DNA from: Rhodospirillales bacterium | GTDB taxonomy: Bacteria; Pseudomonadota; Alphaproteobacteria; Rhodospirillales; Magnetospirillaceae | Direction: 5' to 3' | Assembly: GCA_019455065.1 (NCBI GenBank) | Contig: JACFNC010000006.1 | Coordinates: forward strand, 62,001-126,000 | Length of the DNA stretch: 64,000 bases | Shown here: positions 1-7,852 of the stretch, one piece after another | Layout: every line of letters begins with the position of its first letter | Position numbering within the stretch: position 1 is the first letter of the stretch | The notes under the pieces: generated by a model | Seen by the model: only the letters and a program-made list of their open reading frames with translations | Told to the model about the DNA's origin: nothing | Database searches by the model: none | Translations under genes and position numbers: made by a program

Positions 1-231
1 CGGGCGCTGGGCCCGGCGATGGGCGACCGCATCATCATCGAGTCCTTCATCATCGTCGTCATCGGTGGCTTGGGCAGCTTCCCCGGCGCCCTGCTCGGGG
101 CGCTGATCCTGGGGGCGCTGCACGGCTTCGGCGGCCGCTGGTTCCCCCAGTTCGACATCGTCTGGCCCTATGTCGGCATGGCATTGGTGCTGCTGCTGCG
201 CCCCCATGGCCTGCTGGGGAGGTCCGCGTGA
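1..231 (+). CDS. livH: LivH-type branched-chain amino acid ABC permease, C-terminal end (partial)
   Basis: Only the last 76 codons are present; the reading frame is open to the left edge. The piece reads as the end of an inner-membrane permease of the LivH/LivM family: a glycine/alanine-rich membrane stretch with GGLGSFPGALLGA, then a final helix ending LLLRPHGLLG, the usual end of LivH proteins. The stop codon overlaps the GTG start of the next gene by 4 bp (GTGA), so it is the upstream member of a livHMGF operon. The substrate cannot be told from this fragment; Liv-type systems carry branched-chain amino acids, other amino acids, amides or urea. Confidence 0.9.
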   Translation, partial: RALGPAMGDRIIIESFIIVVIGGLGSFPGALLGALILGALHGFGGRWFPQFDIVWPYVGMALVLLLRPHGLLGRSA

Positions 232-1178
232 CCGGACGCGGCGCGGCGCGGCGCGTCACGCTTCTGGCCCTGCTCGCGGTGCTTGCGGCGTGGCCGTGGC
301 TGGCCCCCTACTTCGCCATCTTCCTCATGACCGAGATTCTGATCCTCGGCCTGTTCGCCGCCAGCTTCAACCTGCTGTTCGGCTACACCGGCCTGCTGTC
401 GTTCGGCCACGCCGCCTATTTCGGGACCGGGGCCTACGTCGCCGCGCTGCTGCTGCGCGACATGGCGCCGCCGTTCCTTGCGGTGCTGGCGGCGGCGGCG
501 GTGGGCGCCGCGGTCGTGGCGCTGGTCATCGGCTGGTTCAGCGTGCGCCTGACCGAGGTCTATTTCGCCATGCTGACCCTGGCGTTCGGGATGATGGTCT
601 ACGCCCTGGTCCACCAGTGGCGTGGCCTGACCGGGGGCAGCGACGGCGTCGCCGGCTTTCCCCTCACCGCGCCGCTGCCCGGCGTTGCGGTGAACATCGC
701 CGACCCGGTCAACTATTACTACCTGACGCTGATCCTGGTGGCGGTGAGCGCCTATGTCCTGCACCGCATCACCGTATCGCCCTTCGGGCTGATCTTGCGG
801 TCCCTGCGCGAGAATTCGGAACGAGCCAGCTTCGCCGGCGTGCCGGTGCGCCGCTACCGGCTGGCCGCCTTCGTCGTGTCGGGCCTGTTCTCCGGCCTGG
901 CCGGGGCGTTGTTCGCGCCCTTCAACCGCATCGCGGTGCCCGAGATGGCGCATTGGACGCAGTCGGCCGAGCCGGTGCTGATGACCATTCTCGGCGGCAG
1001 CCAGTACTTCTTCGGTCCCTTCCTGGGCGCCGGCGTGTTCCTGCTCTTGCGTCAGTGGATCACCAGCTACACGCAGGAATGGATGTTCTTTCTCGGCGTC
1101 ATCCTCGCCTTCCTGGTGGTGTTCCTGCCGCGCGGGCTGCTGGGGTTGTTCGACCGCTGGCTGGGAGGCCGCTCGTGA
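228..1178 (+). CDS. livM: LivM-type branched-chain amino acid ABC transporter permease
   Basis: Second permease subunit, 316 residues, about eight to ten predicted membrane segments. The family hallmark LLSFGHAAYFG lies near residues 58-68, and the cytoplasmic coupling loop that meets the ATPase (SLRENSERASFAGV) lies near residues 188-201. It would pair with the preceding LivH in the inner membrane and import a small polar solute. The GTG start overlaps the livH stop and the TGA overlaps the GTG of livG, so translation is probably coupled. Length and motifs are normal for the family; the substrate is unknown. Confidence 0.93.
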   Translation: MTGRGAARRVTLLALLAVLAAWPWLAPYFAIFLMTEILILGLFAASFNLLFGYTGLLSFGHAAYFGTGAYVAALLLRDMAPPFLAVLAAAAVGAAVVALVIGWFSVRLTEVYFAMLTLAFGMMVYALVHQWRGLTGGSDGVAGFPLTAPLPGVAVNIADPVNYYYLTLILVAVSAYVLHRITVSPFGLILRSLRENSERASFAGVPVRRYRLAAFVVSGLFSGLAGALFAPFNRIAVPEMAHWTQSAEPVLMTILGGSQYFFGPFLGAGVFLLLRQWITSYTQEWMFFLGVILAFLVVFLPRGLLGLFDRWLGGRS

Positions 1179-1936
1179 GGCCGCCGCCGCTCCTCGATGT
1201 GCGTGACCTGCGCAGGAATTTCGGCAGCTTCGCCGCCGTCGACGGCGTCACCCTGAGCGTCCAACCCGGCGAGGTGACGGCCCTGATCGGCGCCAACGGT
1301 GCCGGCAAGACCACCTTCTACAACCTGATTTCCGGCCGGCTGCGGCCTACCGGGGGCAGCATCTTCTATCGTGGCCGCGACATCACCGGCACCCCGCCCC
1401 ACAGCATCACCCGCATGGGCATCGCGCGGTCCTTCCAGATCACCAACATCTTCGACCAGTTGCGGGTGATCGAGAACGTGCAGGTCGCCCTGGTCATCCG
1501 CCAGGGAAAGGGAACCCGCTGGTGGCGCCGGGCGGCGCGGGACGAGGACCTCCGCCTTCAGGCCGGCGAACTGCTCGAACGACTCGGCCTGTCGGGCCTC
1601 GCCATGGCGCGGGCGGGCACCCTGAGCCATGGCGACAAGCGCCTGGTGGAACTGGCCATCGTGCTCGCCACCGATCCCCAGCTGGTGCTGCTTGACGAGC
1701 CGACGGCAGGCATGACGCCCGAGGAGACCCATGCGGTGGTCGACCTGATCGCCCGCCTGGCGGAGACCGGACCCCAGACCTTCTTCCTTACCGAGCACGA
1801 CATGGACGTGGTCTTCGGGCTGGCGCGCCGGGTGTTCGTCATGCACCGGGGTCGGCTGCTGGCCGAGGGCAGTCCCGACGAGATTCGCGCCAACCCCGAG
1901 GTCCGCAACGCCTATCTCGGCGAGGAGGTGTACTGA
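1175..1936 (+). CDS. livG: LivG-type ABC transporter ATP-binding protein
   Basis: ATPase subunit of 253 residues. Walker A GANGAGKT is near residues 39-46, the motif GIARSFQ that typifies LivG follows near residue 85, the signature is the variant LSHGDKR rather than LSGGQ, and Walker B is LVLLDEPTAGM. The C-terminal LivG-type ending NPEVRNAYLGEEV is present. The start chosen is GTG at 1175, in a GTGA overlap with livM; the open frame extends much further upstream but only as an antisense-like read of livM. It energises transport together with LivF. Confidence 0.93.
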   Translation: MRPPPLLDVRDLRRNFGSFAAVDGVTLSVQPGEVTALIGANGAGKTTFYNLISGRLRPTGGSIFYRGRDITGTPPHSITRMGIARSFQITNIFDQLRVIENVQVALVIRQGKGTRWWRRAARDEDLRLQAGELLERLGLSGLAMARAGTLSHGDKRLVELAIVLATDPQLVLLDEPTAGMTPEETHAVVDLIARLAETGPQTFFLTEHDMDVVFGLARRVFVMHRGRLLAEGSPDEIRANPEVRNAYLGEEVY

Positions 1937-2631
1937 TGCTTCGCCTCGAGGACGTGCACGCCTATTACGGCGAGAGCCACGTGCTGCAGGGCGTCAGCCT
2001 CGAGGTGCGCGAGGGCGAGGTGGTGTGCCTGCTGGGTCGCAACGGCGCCGGCAAGACCACGACGCTGCGCGCCATCATGGGCCTTACCCCACCGGCCCGC
2101 GGCCGGGTGGTGTTCCGCGACCGGATCATCAGCGGCCTGCCGCCCAACCGGGTCAACGCCCTGGGCATCGGCTTCGTGCCCGAGGACCGGCGCGTCTTCC
2201 GCGGCTTGTCGGTGGCGGAAAACCTACAGGTCGCCGAAGCGCGCGGCCGCCGCCAACGGAGGTGGCCGCTGGAGCGCATCTACGACCTGTTTCCCATGCT
2301 GGCCGAACGGCGCGACCAGCCCGGCGACCGCCTGTCGGGCGGCCAGCAGCAGATGCTGACCATCGCCCGCGCCCTGGTCGGCGAGCCCGACCTGCTTTTG
2401 CTCGACGAGCCCAACGAGGGCCTCGCCCCGGTGGTCGTGCAGCAGATCGGCCGTCTGGTCGACGAACTGGCCGCCACCACCACCATCCTGCTGACCGAAC
2501 AGAACATCCGCTTCGCCCTGCGCCACGCAAAGCGCGGCTACGTCATCCAGAAAGGCCGCATCGTCCACGACGCACCCACCGACGAATTCCGCACGCGCCC
2601 GGAGCGGCTGGAACGGCTTCTCAGCGTTTGA
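1936..2631 (+). CDS. livF: LivF-type ABC transporter ATP-binding protein
   Basis: Second ATPase subunit, 231 residues. Walker A (GRNGAGKTT) is at about residues 36-44, the signature LSGGQQQM near residue 134 and Walker B LLLLDEPNEGLAP near 154, all typical of LivF. The ATG overlaps the livG stop (TGATG). It is the last gene of this operon: the next gene, pmbA, converges on it with only 17 bp between the stop codons, and I see no clear terminator in that gap. No substrate-binding protein gene follows, so it must lie upstream of the window or elsewhere. Confidence 0.93.
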   Translation: MLRLEDVHAYYGESHVLQGVSLEVREGEVVCLLGRNGAGKTTTLRAIMGLTPPARGRVVFRDRIISGLPPNRVNALGIGFVPEDRRVFRGLSVAENLQVAEARGRRQRRWPLERIYDLFPMLAERRDQPGDRLSGGQQQMLTIARALVGEPDLLLLDEPNEGLAPVVVQQIGRLVDELAATTTILLTEQNIRFALRHAKRGYVIQKGRIVHDAPTDEFRTRPERLERLLSV

Positions 2632-2648
2632 TCCTGCGCGGCGCGGAA

Positions 2649-3992
2649 TTACCGCCCGGCCACCGTCATGCCGTCGACGCGCACCGTCGGGCTGTCGATG
2701 CCATAACGGAATTCCAGGTCGTTGGCCGGAGTCAGGGCGAGGAACATCTCCTTGAGGTTGCCCGCCACCGTCACCTCGTGGACCGGGTAGGCGAGTTCGC
2801 CGTTCTCGATCCAGAAGCCGGCGGCGCCGCGGCTGTAGTCGCCGGTCAGGCCGTTGATGCCCTGGCCAAACAGCTCGGTGACGTAGAAGCCCTGGGCGAC
2901 GTCTTCGTACAGCTCGTGTGGGGTAACCGCCCCTGCCGCCAGATAGAGGTTGCTGCACGACGGCGAGGGCGGCGCCGAGGTGCCGCGGGCGGCGTGGCCG
3001 GTGGATCTCAGGCCGAGCTGGCGGGCGGAGCGCAGGTCCAGAAACCAGGTGGTCAGTACCCCCTCGGCCACGACGTCGCGCTTGGCCGTGGCCACGCCCT
3101 CGCCATCGCAGGGGCGCGAGCGCAGGCCGCGGCGGCGATGCGGGTCGTCGACCACGGTGACGCCCGGCCGGAACACCGGCTGATCGAGCCGGTCCTTCAG
3201 GAAGCTGGTGCCGCGGGCGATCGAGGCGCCGTTGACCGCCCCGGCGAAATGCGACACGAGCCCGCGCGCCACGCGCGGATCGTAGATCAACGGAACCTGG
3301 CAGGTCTTCACCTTGCGCGCGTTGAGGCGGGCCACCGCGCGGCGGCCGGCGCCCTGCCCGATATCCTCGGGACTGCGCAGGTCGGACAGGTAGACGGCGC
3401 TGGAATAGTCGTAGTCGCGCTCCATGCCGGTGGCTCCGTCGCCGGCCAGCACCGAGGCGCTGAGCGAGGCGTGCGAGACGGCGTAGCCGTTGGCCAGCCC
3501 GTTGCTGGCGGCGATGGCGACCAGCGAACGCCCCCAGCCGGCCTCGGCCCCTTCCGAATTGGTCACCCCGGGCACGGCGCGGGCGGCGTCCTCGGCCCGG
3601 CGCACCGCCTCGATCAGGCTCGCGGCGGTGGGTTCGGCAGGATCGCAGATGTCGAGCGCCGGAAGTTCACCCGCGAGTTCCGCCGGATCGGCGAGGCCGC
3701 AGAAAGGGTCCTCGGGCACCGTGCGGGCCATCGCCACCGCGCGCTCGACCAACTCCGCCAAGGCGCGTGGCGAGCGGTCGGACGAGGACACGATCGCCTG
3801 GCGCTTGCCGATGAACACGCGCAGGCCCACGTCACCGCCCTCGGAGCGCTCCAGCTTCTCGAGGTTGCCCAGCCGCCAGGCCAGCGATAGCGACACCGAG
3901 TCGACGGCCATGACGTCGGCGGCGTCGGCGCCGGCGGCGCGGGCCTTGGCCACGAGATCGGCGGCGAGTTCGAGTGCGGGGGCATCTGCCAT
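2649..3992 (-). CDS. pmbA: PmbA/TldE-family metalloprotease partner protein
   Basis: A 447-residue protein, close to the 450 of E. coli PmbA (TldE). PmbA and TldD form a complex that degrades unfolded or leader peptides (for example microcin precursors); the zinc HExxxH motif belongs to TldD, and this protein lacks it, as PmbA members do. The conserved C-terminal block with GDYSRGAAGFWIENGE and the DDP...GLRSRPCDGEG segment are clear. Start chosen at the ATG preceded by GAGGAGAC; the frame stays open upstream only as a shadow of ubiD. It lies 14 bp downstream of ubiD in the same orientation, likely co-transcribed. Confidence 0.9.
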   Translation of the reverse strand: MADAPALELAADLVAKARAAGADAADVMAVDSVSLSLAWRLGNLEKLERSEGGDVGLRVFIGKRQAIVSSSDRSPRALAELVERAVAMARTVPEDPFCGLADPAELAGELPALDICDPAEPTAASLIEAVRRAEDAARAVPGVTNSEGAEAGWGRSLVAIAASNGLANGYAVSHASLSASVLAGDGATGMERDYDYSSAVYLSDLRSPEDIGQGAGRRAVARLNARKVKTCQVPLIYDPRVARGLVSHFAGAVNGASIARGTSFLKDRLDQPVFRPGVTVVDDPHRRRGLRSRPCDGEGVATAKRDVVAEGVLTTWFLDLRSARQLGLRSTGHAARGTSAPPSPSCSNLYLAAGAVTPHELYEDVAQGFYVTELFGQGINGLTGDYSRGAAGFWIENGELAYPVHEVTVAGNLKEMFLALTPANDLEFRYGIDSPTVRVDGMTVAGR

Positions 3993-4006
3993 GTCTCCTC
4001 CTCGGC

Positions 4007-5515
4007 TCATTTCCAGATTGGACGGCCGCTGCCGGGCAGGCCCAGCTCCGCCCACCGGCGCGTGACGTCGTCGACGACGTCCTGGCGCATGCGAATCTTC
4101 TCGCCCCATTCGCGACGGGTCTCCGGCGGCAGCTTGTTGGTGGCGTCGAGCCCCAGCTTGCCGCCGAGCCCCGATTCGGGCGAGGCGAAGTCGAGATAGT
4201 CGATCGGGGTGTTCTCGACCACCATGATGTCGCGCGCCGGGTCCATGCGGGTCGATATGGCCCACATAACGTCCTTCCAGTCGCGCGCGTCGATGTCGTC
4301 GTCCACGACGATGACGAATTTGGTGTACATGAACTGGCGCAGGAACGACCACACGCCCATCATGATGCGTCGGGCGTGGCCGGGATAGGCCTTGCGGATC
4401 GACACCACGGCGATGCGGTAGCTGCATCCCTCGGGCGGCAGCCAGAAATCGACGATCTCCGGGAACTGCTGGGCGAGCAGGGGCACGAACACCTCGTTCA
4501 GCGCCTCACCCAGCACCGACGGCTCGTCCGGCGGCCGGCCGGTGAAGGTCGACAGATAGATGGGCTGGCGGCGCATGGTGACGGCGCTGATCGTGAACAC
4601 CGGAAACGGTTCCACCGAATTGTAATAGCCCGTGTGGTCGCCGTAGGGGCCTTCGTCGCCATAGTCGGTCAGCGAGACATGGCCTTCCAGTACGATTTCG
4701 GCGTGGGTGGGGACCTTCAGGGGCACGGTCAGGCAATCCACCAGCTCCAGTTTGCGGCCCCGCAACAGGCCGGCGAACTGGTATTCCGACAGCGTGTCCG
4801 GCACCGGCGTGACCGCGGCGACGATGGTGCCGGGGTCGGCGCCGATGACCACCGCGGCCGGCAGCGGCTCCTGCCGCTCCTTGGCCCAGCGCTGATGGTG
4901 CTGGGCCCCGCCCCGATGCCTGAGCCAGCGCATCAGCGTCGTGTTGCGCCCCGTCACCTGCATCCGGTAGATGCCCAGGTTGAAGGCGTCGCGCTTGTCC
5001 TCGCCCGGACCGCGGGTCACCACCAGCGGCCAGGTGATGAGCGGCGCCGGCTCGCCCGGCCAGCAGGTCTGGATCGGCAGGCGGGCGAGGTCGATGTCGT
5101 CGCCCCGCCACACCACCTCCTGGCAGGGCGCCGTGCCCACCGTCTTCGGCTTCATAGCCATCACGGTGCGCACCATCGGCAGCATGTCGAGGGCCTCGCG
5201 CCAGCCGCCCGGCGGCTCGGGCTGCTTGAGGAAGGCCAGCGTCTCGCCGACCTCGCGCAGTTGGTTCGGCTCGCGGTCCATGCCCCAGGCGACGCGCTCG
5301 ACGGTGCCGAACAGGTTGACCAGCACGGGCATCTCGTAACGCCCGCCGTCGGGGCGCACGACGTTCTCGAACAGCACCGCCGGCCCCCCTTCGGCGAGCA
5401 GGCGGGTCTGGATTTCGGTCATTTCCAGGTGCGGCGACACCGGGGCGGTGACCCGGACCAGGCGGCCCGCCTGTTCCAGGCGCTGGACGAAATCGCGGAG
5501 GGACGAATACGGCAT
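4007..5515 (-). CDS. ubiD: UbiD-family (prenyl-FMN) decarboxylase, probably 3-octaprenyl-4-hydroxybenzoate carboxy-lyase
   Basis: A 502-residue protein (E. coli UbiD is 497). UbiD decarboxylates polyprenyl-4-hydroxybenzoate in ubiquinone synthesis using prenylated FMN made by UbiX. The start [10 protein letters not shown] is characteristic, and the family blocks [27 protein letters not shown]...[10 protein letters not shown] and [13 protein letters not shown] (contains the conserved glutamate region) are recognisable. Start taken at ATG 5515; a TTG eight codons upstream would add MGFFPRL. Other UbiD-like enzymes act on aromatic acids, but the single full-length copy and close similarity to UbiD favour ubiquinone synthesis. 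No ubiX is nearby. Confidence 0.9.
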   Translation of the reverse strand: MPYSSLRDFVQRLEQAGRLVRVTAPVSPHLEMTEIQTRLLAEGGPAVLFENVVRPDGGRYEMPVLVNLFGTVERVAWGMDREPNQLREVGETLAFLKQPEPPGGWREALDMLPMVRTVMAMKPKTVGTAPCQEVVWRGDDIDLARLPIQTCWPGEPAPLITWPLVVTRGPGEDKRDAFNLGIYRMQVTGRNTTLMRWLRHRGGAQHHQRWAKERQEPLPAAVVIGADPGTIVAAVTPVPDTLSEYQFAGLLRGRKLELVDCLTVPLKVPTHAEIVLEGHVSLTDYGDEGPYGDHTGYYNSVEPFPVFTISAVTMRRQPIYLSTFTGRPPDEPSVLGEALNEVFVPLLAQQFPEIVDFWLPPEGCSYRIAVVSIRKAYPGHARRIMMGVWSFLRQFMYTKFVIVVDDDIDARDWKDVMWAISTRMDPARDIMVVENTPIDYLDFASPESGLGGKLGLDATNKLPPETRREWGEKIRMRQDVVDDVTRRWAELGLPGSGRPIWK

Positions 5516-5608
5516 CGGCAACCTTGGAAAAAACCCCAATCAAGGTGGCTCGCGGCGGCTTCGTCAAGGGGCAAGAAGGTCAGCACGGCGCCTTGCCTCG
5601 CCATCCGG

Positions 5609-5637
5609 TTGCGGTCATGCTCCGCTGCCTATAGATT
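5609..5637 (+). promoter_or_regulatory. Candidate sigma-70-type promoter of the HD-GYP gene
   Basis: TTGCGG at 5609-5614 and TAGATT at 5632-5637 are 17 bp apart, about 60 bp before the start codon at 5696. A TATAGA at 5630-5635 overlaps but would leave only 15 bp. Inference from sequence alone. Confidence 0.35.
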
Positions 5638-5652
5638 TCCTGGGGGGCATGT

Positions 5653-5674
5653 CGGAACGCCAACCGGCGTTCCG
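5653..5674. repeat. 9-bp inverted repeat in the leader of the HD-GYP gene
   Basis: CGGAACGCC and GGCGTTCCG are perfect reverse complements separated by AACC. The element sits 21 bp before the start codon, just upstream of the ribosome-binding stretch GGTGGGG. It could be an operator or an RNA hairpin that affects initiation. Confidence 0.6.
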
Positions 5675-5695
5675 CACCGAATGGTGGGGTGCGCG

Positions 5696-7324
5696 ATGAA
5701 CGAACTGGGCCTTCCCGCGACCGACGGCGACTTCCGCTATCGCAAGCTGATCGAACTGGGCATCGCGCTCTCGTCCGAGCGCGACCACGACCGCCTGATG
5801 GAAATGATCCTGCTGGGCGCCAAGGAATTCACCAACGCCGACGGCGGCACCCTGTACTTGCGCACCGAAGACAACCGCCTCGCCTTCGAGATCATGCGCA
5901 ACGATAGCCTGGGCATCGCCATGGGCGGCACGACGGGAAAGGAAATCCCGTTCCCTCCGCTCGCCCTCCACGACGAGACGGGGCAGCCGAACCGTCGCAA
6001 CGTCGCCACCTGCGCCGCGATCGACGCCGCCACCATCAACATCGAGGACGCCTACGACGTCGACAAGTTCGATTTCTCGGGCACCAAGAAATTCGATGCC
6101 GGCACGGGCTATCGATCCAAGTCGTTCCTGACCGTTCCGCTGAAAAACCACAAAGGCGAGGTCATCGGCGTCCTGCAGCTCATCAACGCGCGCGACCCCG
6201 GCGGTGCCGTAATCGGGTTCGGCCATGACGTCACGCCGCTGATCGAGGCGCTGGCCTCGCAGGCGGCGGTCGCCCTCGACAACCAGAACCTGCTCGAGGC
6301 GCAGAAGAACCTTCTCGATTCCTTCATCCAGGTGATCGCGGGCGCGATCGACGCCAAGTCGCCCTACACCGGCGGCCATTGCCAGCGGGTGCCGGTGTTG
6401 ACGGAGATGCTGGCCCGCGCCGCCGCCGCGGCGAACGAGGGACCGTTCGCCGATTTCAACCTTACCGACGACGGCTGGTACGAACTGCATCTGGCGGCCT
6501 GGTTGCACGACTGCGGCAAGGTCACCACGCCGGAATACGTGGTCGACAAGTCGACGAAGCTGGAAACCATCTACGACCGCATTCACACCGTGACCACGCG
6601 CTTCGCGGCCCTCAAGCGCGAGGCCGAGGTGGCGTGCCTGCGCGGGATCATGGCGGGCGGCGATGCCGAGGAACTGCGCGCCGCCTACGAGCGGGAAAGC
6701 GCCGATCTCGACGCCGACCGCCGCTTCCTGGAAGAGATCAACGTCGGCGGGGAGTTCATGGCGCCCGACAAGCTGGAGCGCCTCGCCGCCATCGCGAAGC
6801 GCCGCTGGCACGATGCCGACGGCACGGAACGCCCGCTGCTGGACGAGAACGAGGTCGCCAACCTGTCCATCGCGCGCGGCACGCTGACCGACGACGAGCG
6901 CAAGGTCATCAACGACCACATCGTCCTGACCATCCGCATGCTCGAACAACTGCCCTTCCCCAAGCATCTGCGGCATGTCGTCGAATACGCGGGCGGCCAC
7001 CACGAGAAGATGGACGGTACCGGCTATCCGCACGGTCTGAAACGGGAAGAGATGTCGGTGCCCGCCCGGGTGATGGCCATCGCCGACATCTTCGAGGCGC
7101 TGACCGCCGCCGACCGGCCGTACAAGAAGCCGAAGACCTTGAGCGAGGCGCTGCGCATCATGAGTTTCATGCGCAAGGACCAGCACATCGACCCGGACCT
7201 GTTCGACCTGTTCCTGACCTCGGGCGTCTATCGCAGCTATGCCGAGCGGTTCCTCAGTTCCGATCAGATCGACGACGTCGACGTCAACCAGTATCTGAGC
7301 CGGCCGCGGCAGGGCACCGCTTAG
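5696..7324 (+). CDS. GAF-HD-GYP c-di-GMP phosphodiesterase-like protein
   Basis: A 542-residue cytoplasmic signalling protein. Residues about 15-200 form a GAF sensory domain (start LIELGIALSSERD, end VALDNQNLLEAQ); the rest is an HD-GYP domain with LHDCGK (HD pair near 271-272) and HHEKMDGTGYP near 435-445, the signature of c-di-GMP hydrolases. Unusually, about 110 extra charged residues separate the HD pair from the helix RGTLTDDERKVINDH, so the domain is larger than a standard HD-GYP. Start chosen at ATG 5696 preceded by GGTGGGG; upstream open frame overlaps ubiD antisense. Its 3' end overlaps a convergent receiver gene by 41 bp. Confidence 0.88.
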   Translation: MNELGLPATDGDFRYRKLIELGIALSSERDHDRLMEMILLGAKEFTNADGGTLYLRTEDNRLAFEIMRNDSLGIAMGGTTGKEIPFPPLALHDETGQPNRRNVATCAAIDAATINIEDAYDVDKFDFSGTKKFDAGTGYRSKSFLTVPLKNHKGEVIGVLQLINARDPGGAVIGFGHDVTPLIEALASQAAVALDNQNLLEAQKNLLDSFIQVIAGAIDAKSPYTGGHCQRVPVLTEMLARAAAAANEGPFADFNLTDDGWYELHLAAWLHDCGKVTTPEYVVDKSTKLETIYDRIHTVTTRFAALKREAEVACLRGIMAGGDAEELRAAYERESADLDADRRFLEEINVGGEFMAPDKLERLAAIAKRRWHDADGTERPLLDENEVANLSIARGTLTDDERKVINDHIVLTIRMLEQLPFPKHLRHVVEYAGGHHEKMDGTGYPHGLKREEMSVPARVMAIADIFEALTAADRPYKKPKTLSEALRIMSFMRKDQHIDPDLFDLFLTSGVYRSYAERFLSSDQIDDVDVNQYLSRPRQGTA

Positions 7325-7712
7325 GCCGCCGGCTCCCGAACGCCCGCCCTTCGATCGCGGCGTCGACCGCGTCCAGCAGCGCCGACTTGCGAAACGGCTT
7401 GGCAAGCGTCTGCGCCACGCCGATGTCGCGCGCCACAGCGAGAAAATCGAGGTTTTGCGTGCGCCCGCCCCCCGACATGGCGATCACCTTGATACCAGGA
7501 TGACGCCGGCGCAGCCACAGGATGGTCTCGATCCCGTCTCGGTTGGGCATGATGAGGTCCGTGAGAACGACATCCACGGGCTCGCGAGCCGCGACGAGTG
7601 ACGCCTCGACCCCGTCGCCCGCCTCCAGGACATCATGACCAGCCCCTTCGAGCGCGCGACGGAGGGCTGTCCGCAAGGGGATTTCGTCCTCGATCACCAA
7701 GATACGGGACAT
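7284..7712 (-). CDS. Single-domain response regulator (CheY-like receiver)
   Basis: A 142-residue lone receiver. Acidic pair E8-D9 (VIEDE), phosphoacceptor D52 in VLTDLIMPNRDG, and conserved K104 in TLAKPFRKS are all present, so it should accept phosphate; there is no output domain, only a short basic tail (RRPKR). It converges on the GAF-HD-GYP gene with a 41-bp overlap and is divergent from the hybrid histidine kinase. It probably works as a phosphate carrier or sink in the same relay; the cognate kinase is inferred from position only. Confidence 0.87.
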   Translation of the reverse strand: MSRILVIEDEIPLRTALRRALEGAGHDVLEAGDGVEASLVAAREPVDVVLTDLIMPNRDGIETILWLRRRHPGIKVIAMSGGGRTQNLDFLAVARDIGVAQTLAKPFRKSALLDAVDAAIEGRAFGSRRPKRCPAAAGSDTG

Positions 7713-7717
7713 AATTC

Positions 7718-7734
7718 CACCATAGGTTATGGTG
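7718..7734. promoter_or_regulatory. 17-bp inverted repeat in the receiver / kinase divergent region
   Basis: CACCATA-GGT-TATGGTG, 7-bp perfect arms, ends 6 bp before the start codon of the minus-strand receiver and overlaps its likely ribosome-binding site (GGTGG on that strand). The surrounding 7713-7852 interval is clearly more AT-rich than its neighbours and also holds the palindrome ATACGTAT (7761-7768). Likely regulatory; no regulator identified. Confidence 0.45.
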
Positions 7735-7852
7735 TTGCGCTCATACGCGCCTCTAATAGCATACGTATCCGCGAATTATAAGCGCAAGATTGTTGTTACA
7801 AGATGCCACATTCGTTATGGTTGCTCTATGGGATTTCTTGGGGTTCATTTAT

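Noticed and set aside
170-1174. Upstream open frame continuous with livG (a 588-residue protein)
   Set aside because: The extra part is a shifted read of livM, very rich in Arg and Gly with no domain; the GTG at 1175 in a GTGA overlap is the natural start.
3974-5695. Open frame extending the GAF-HD-GYP protein over ubiD
   Set aside because: It is antisense to ubiD, has shadow composition (His/Arg/Gly-rich) and the ATG at 5696 has a suitable ribosome-binding site.
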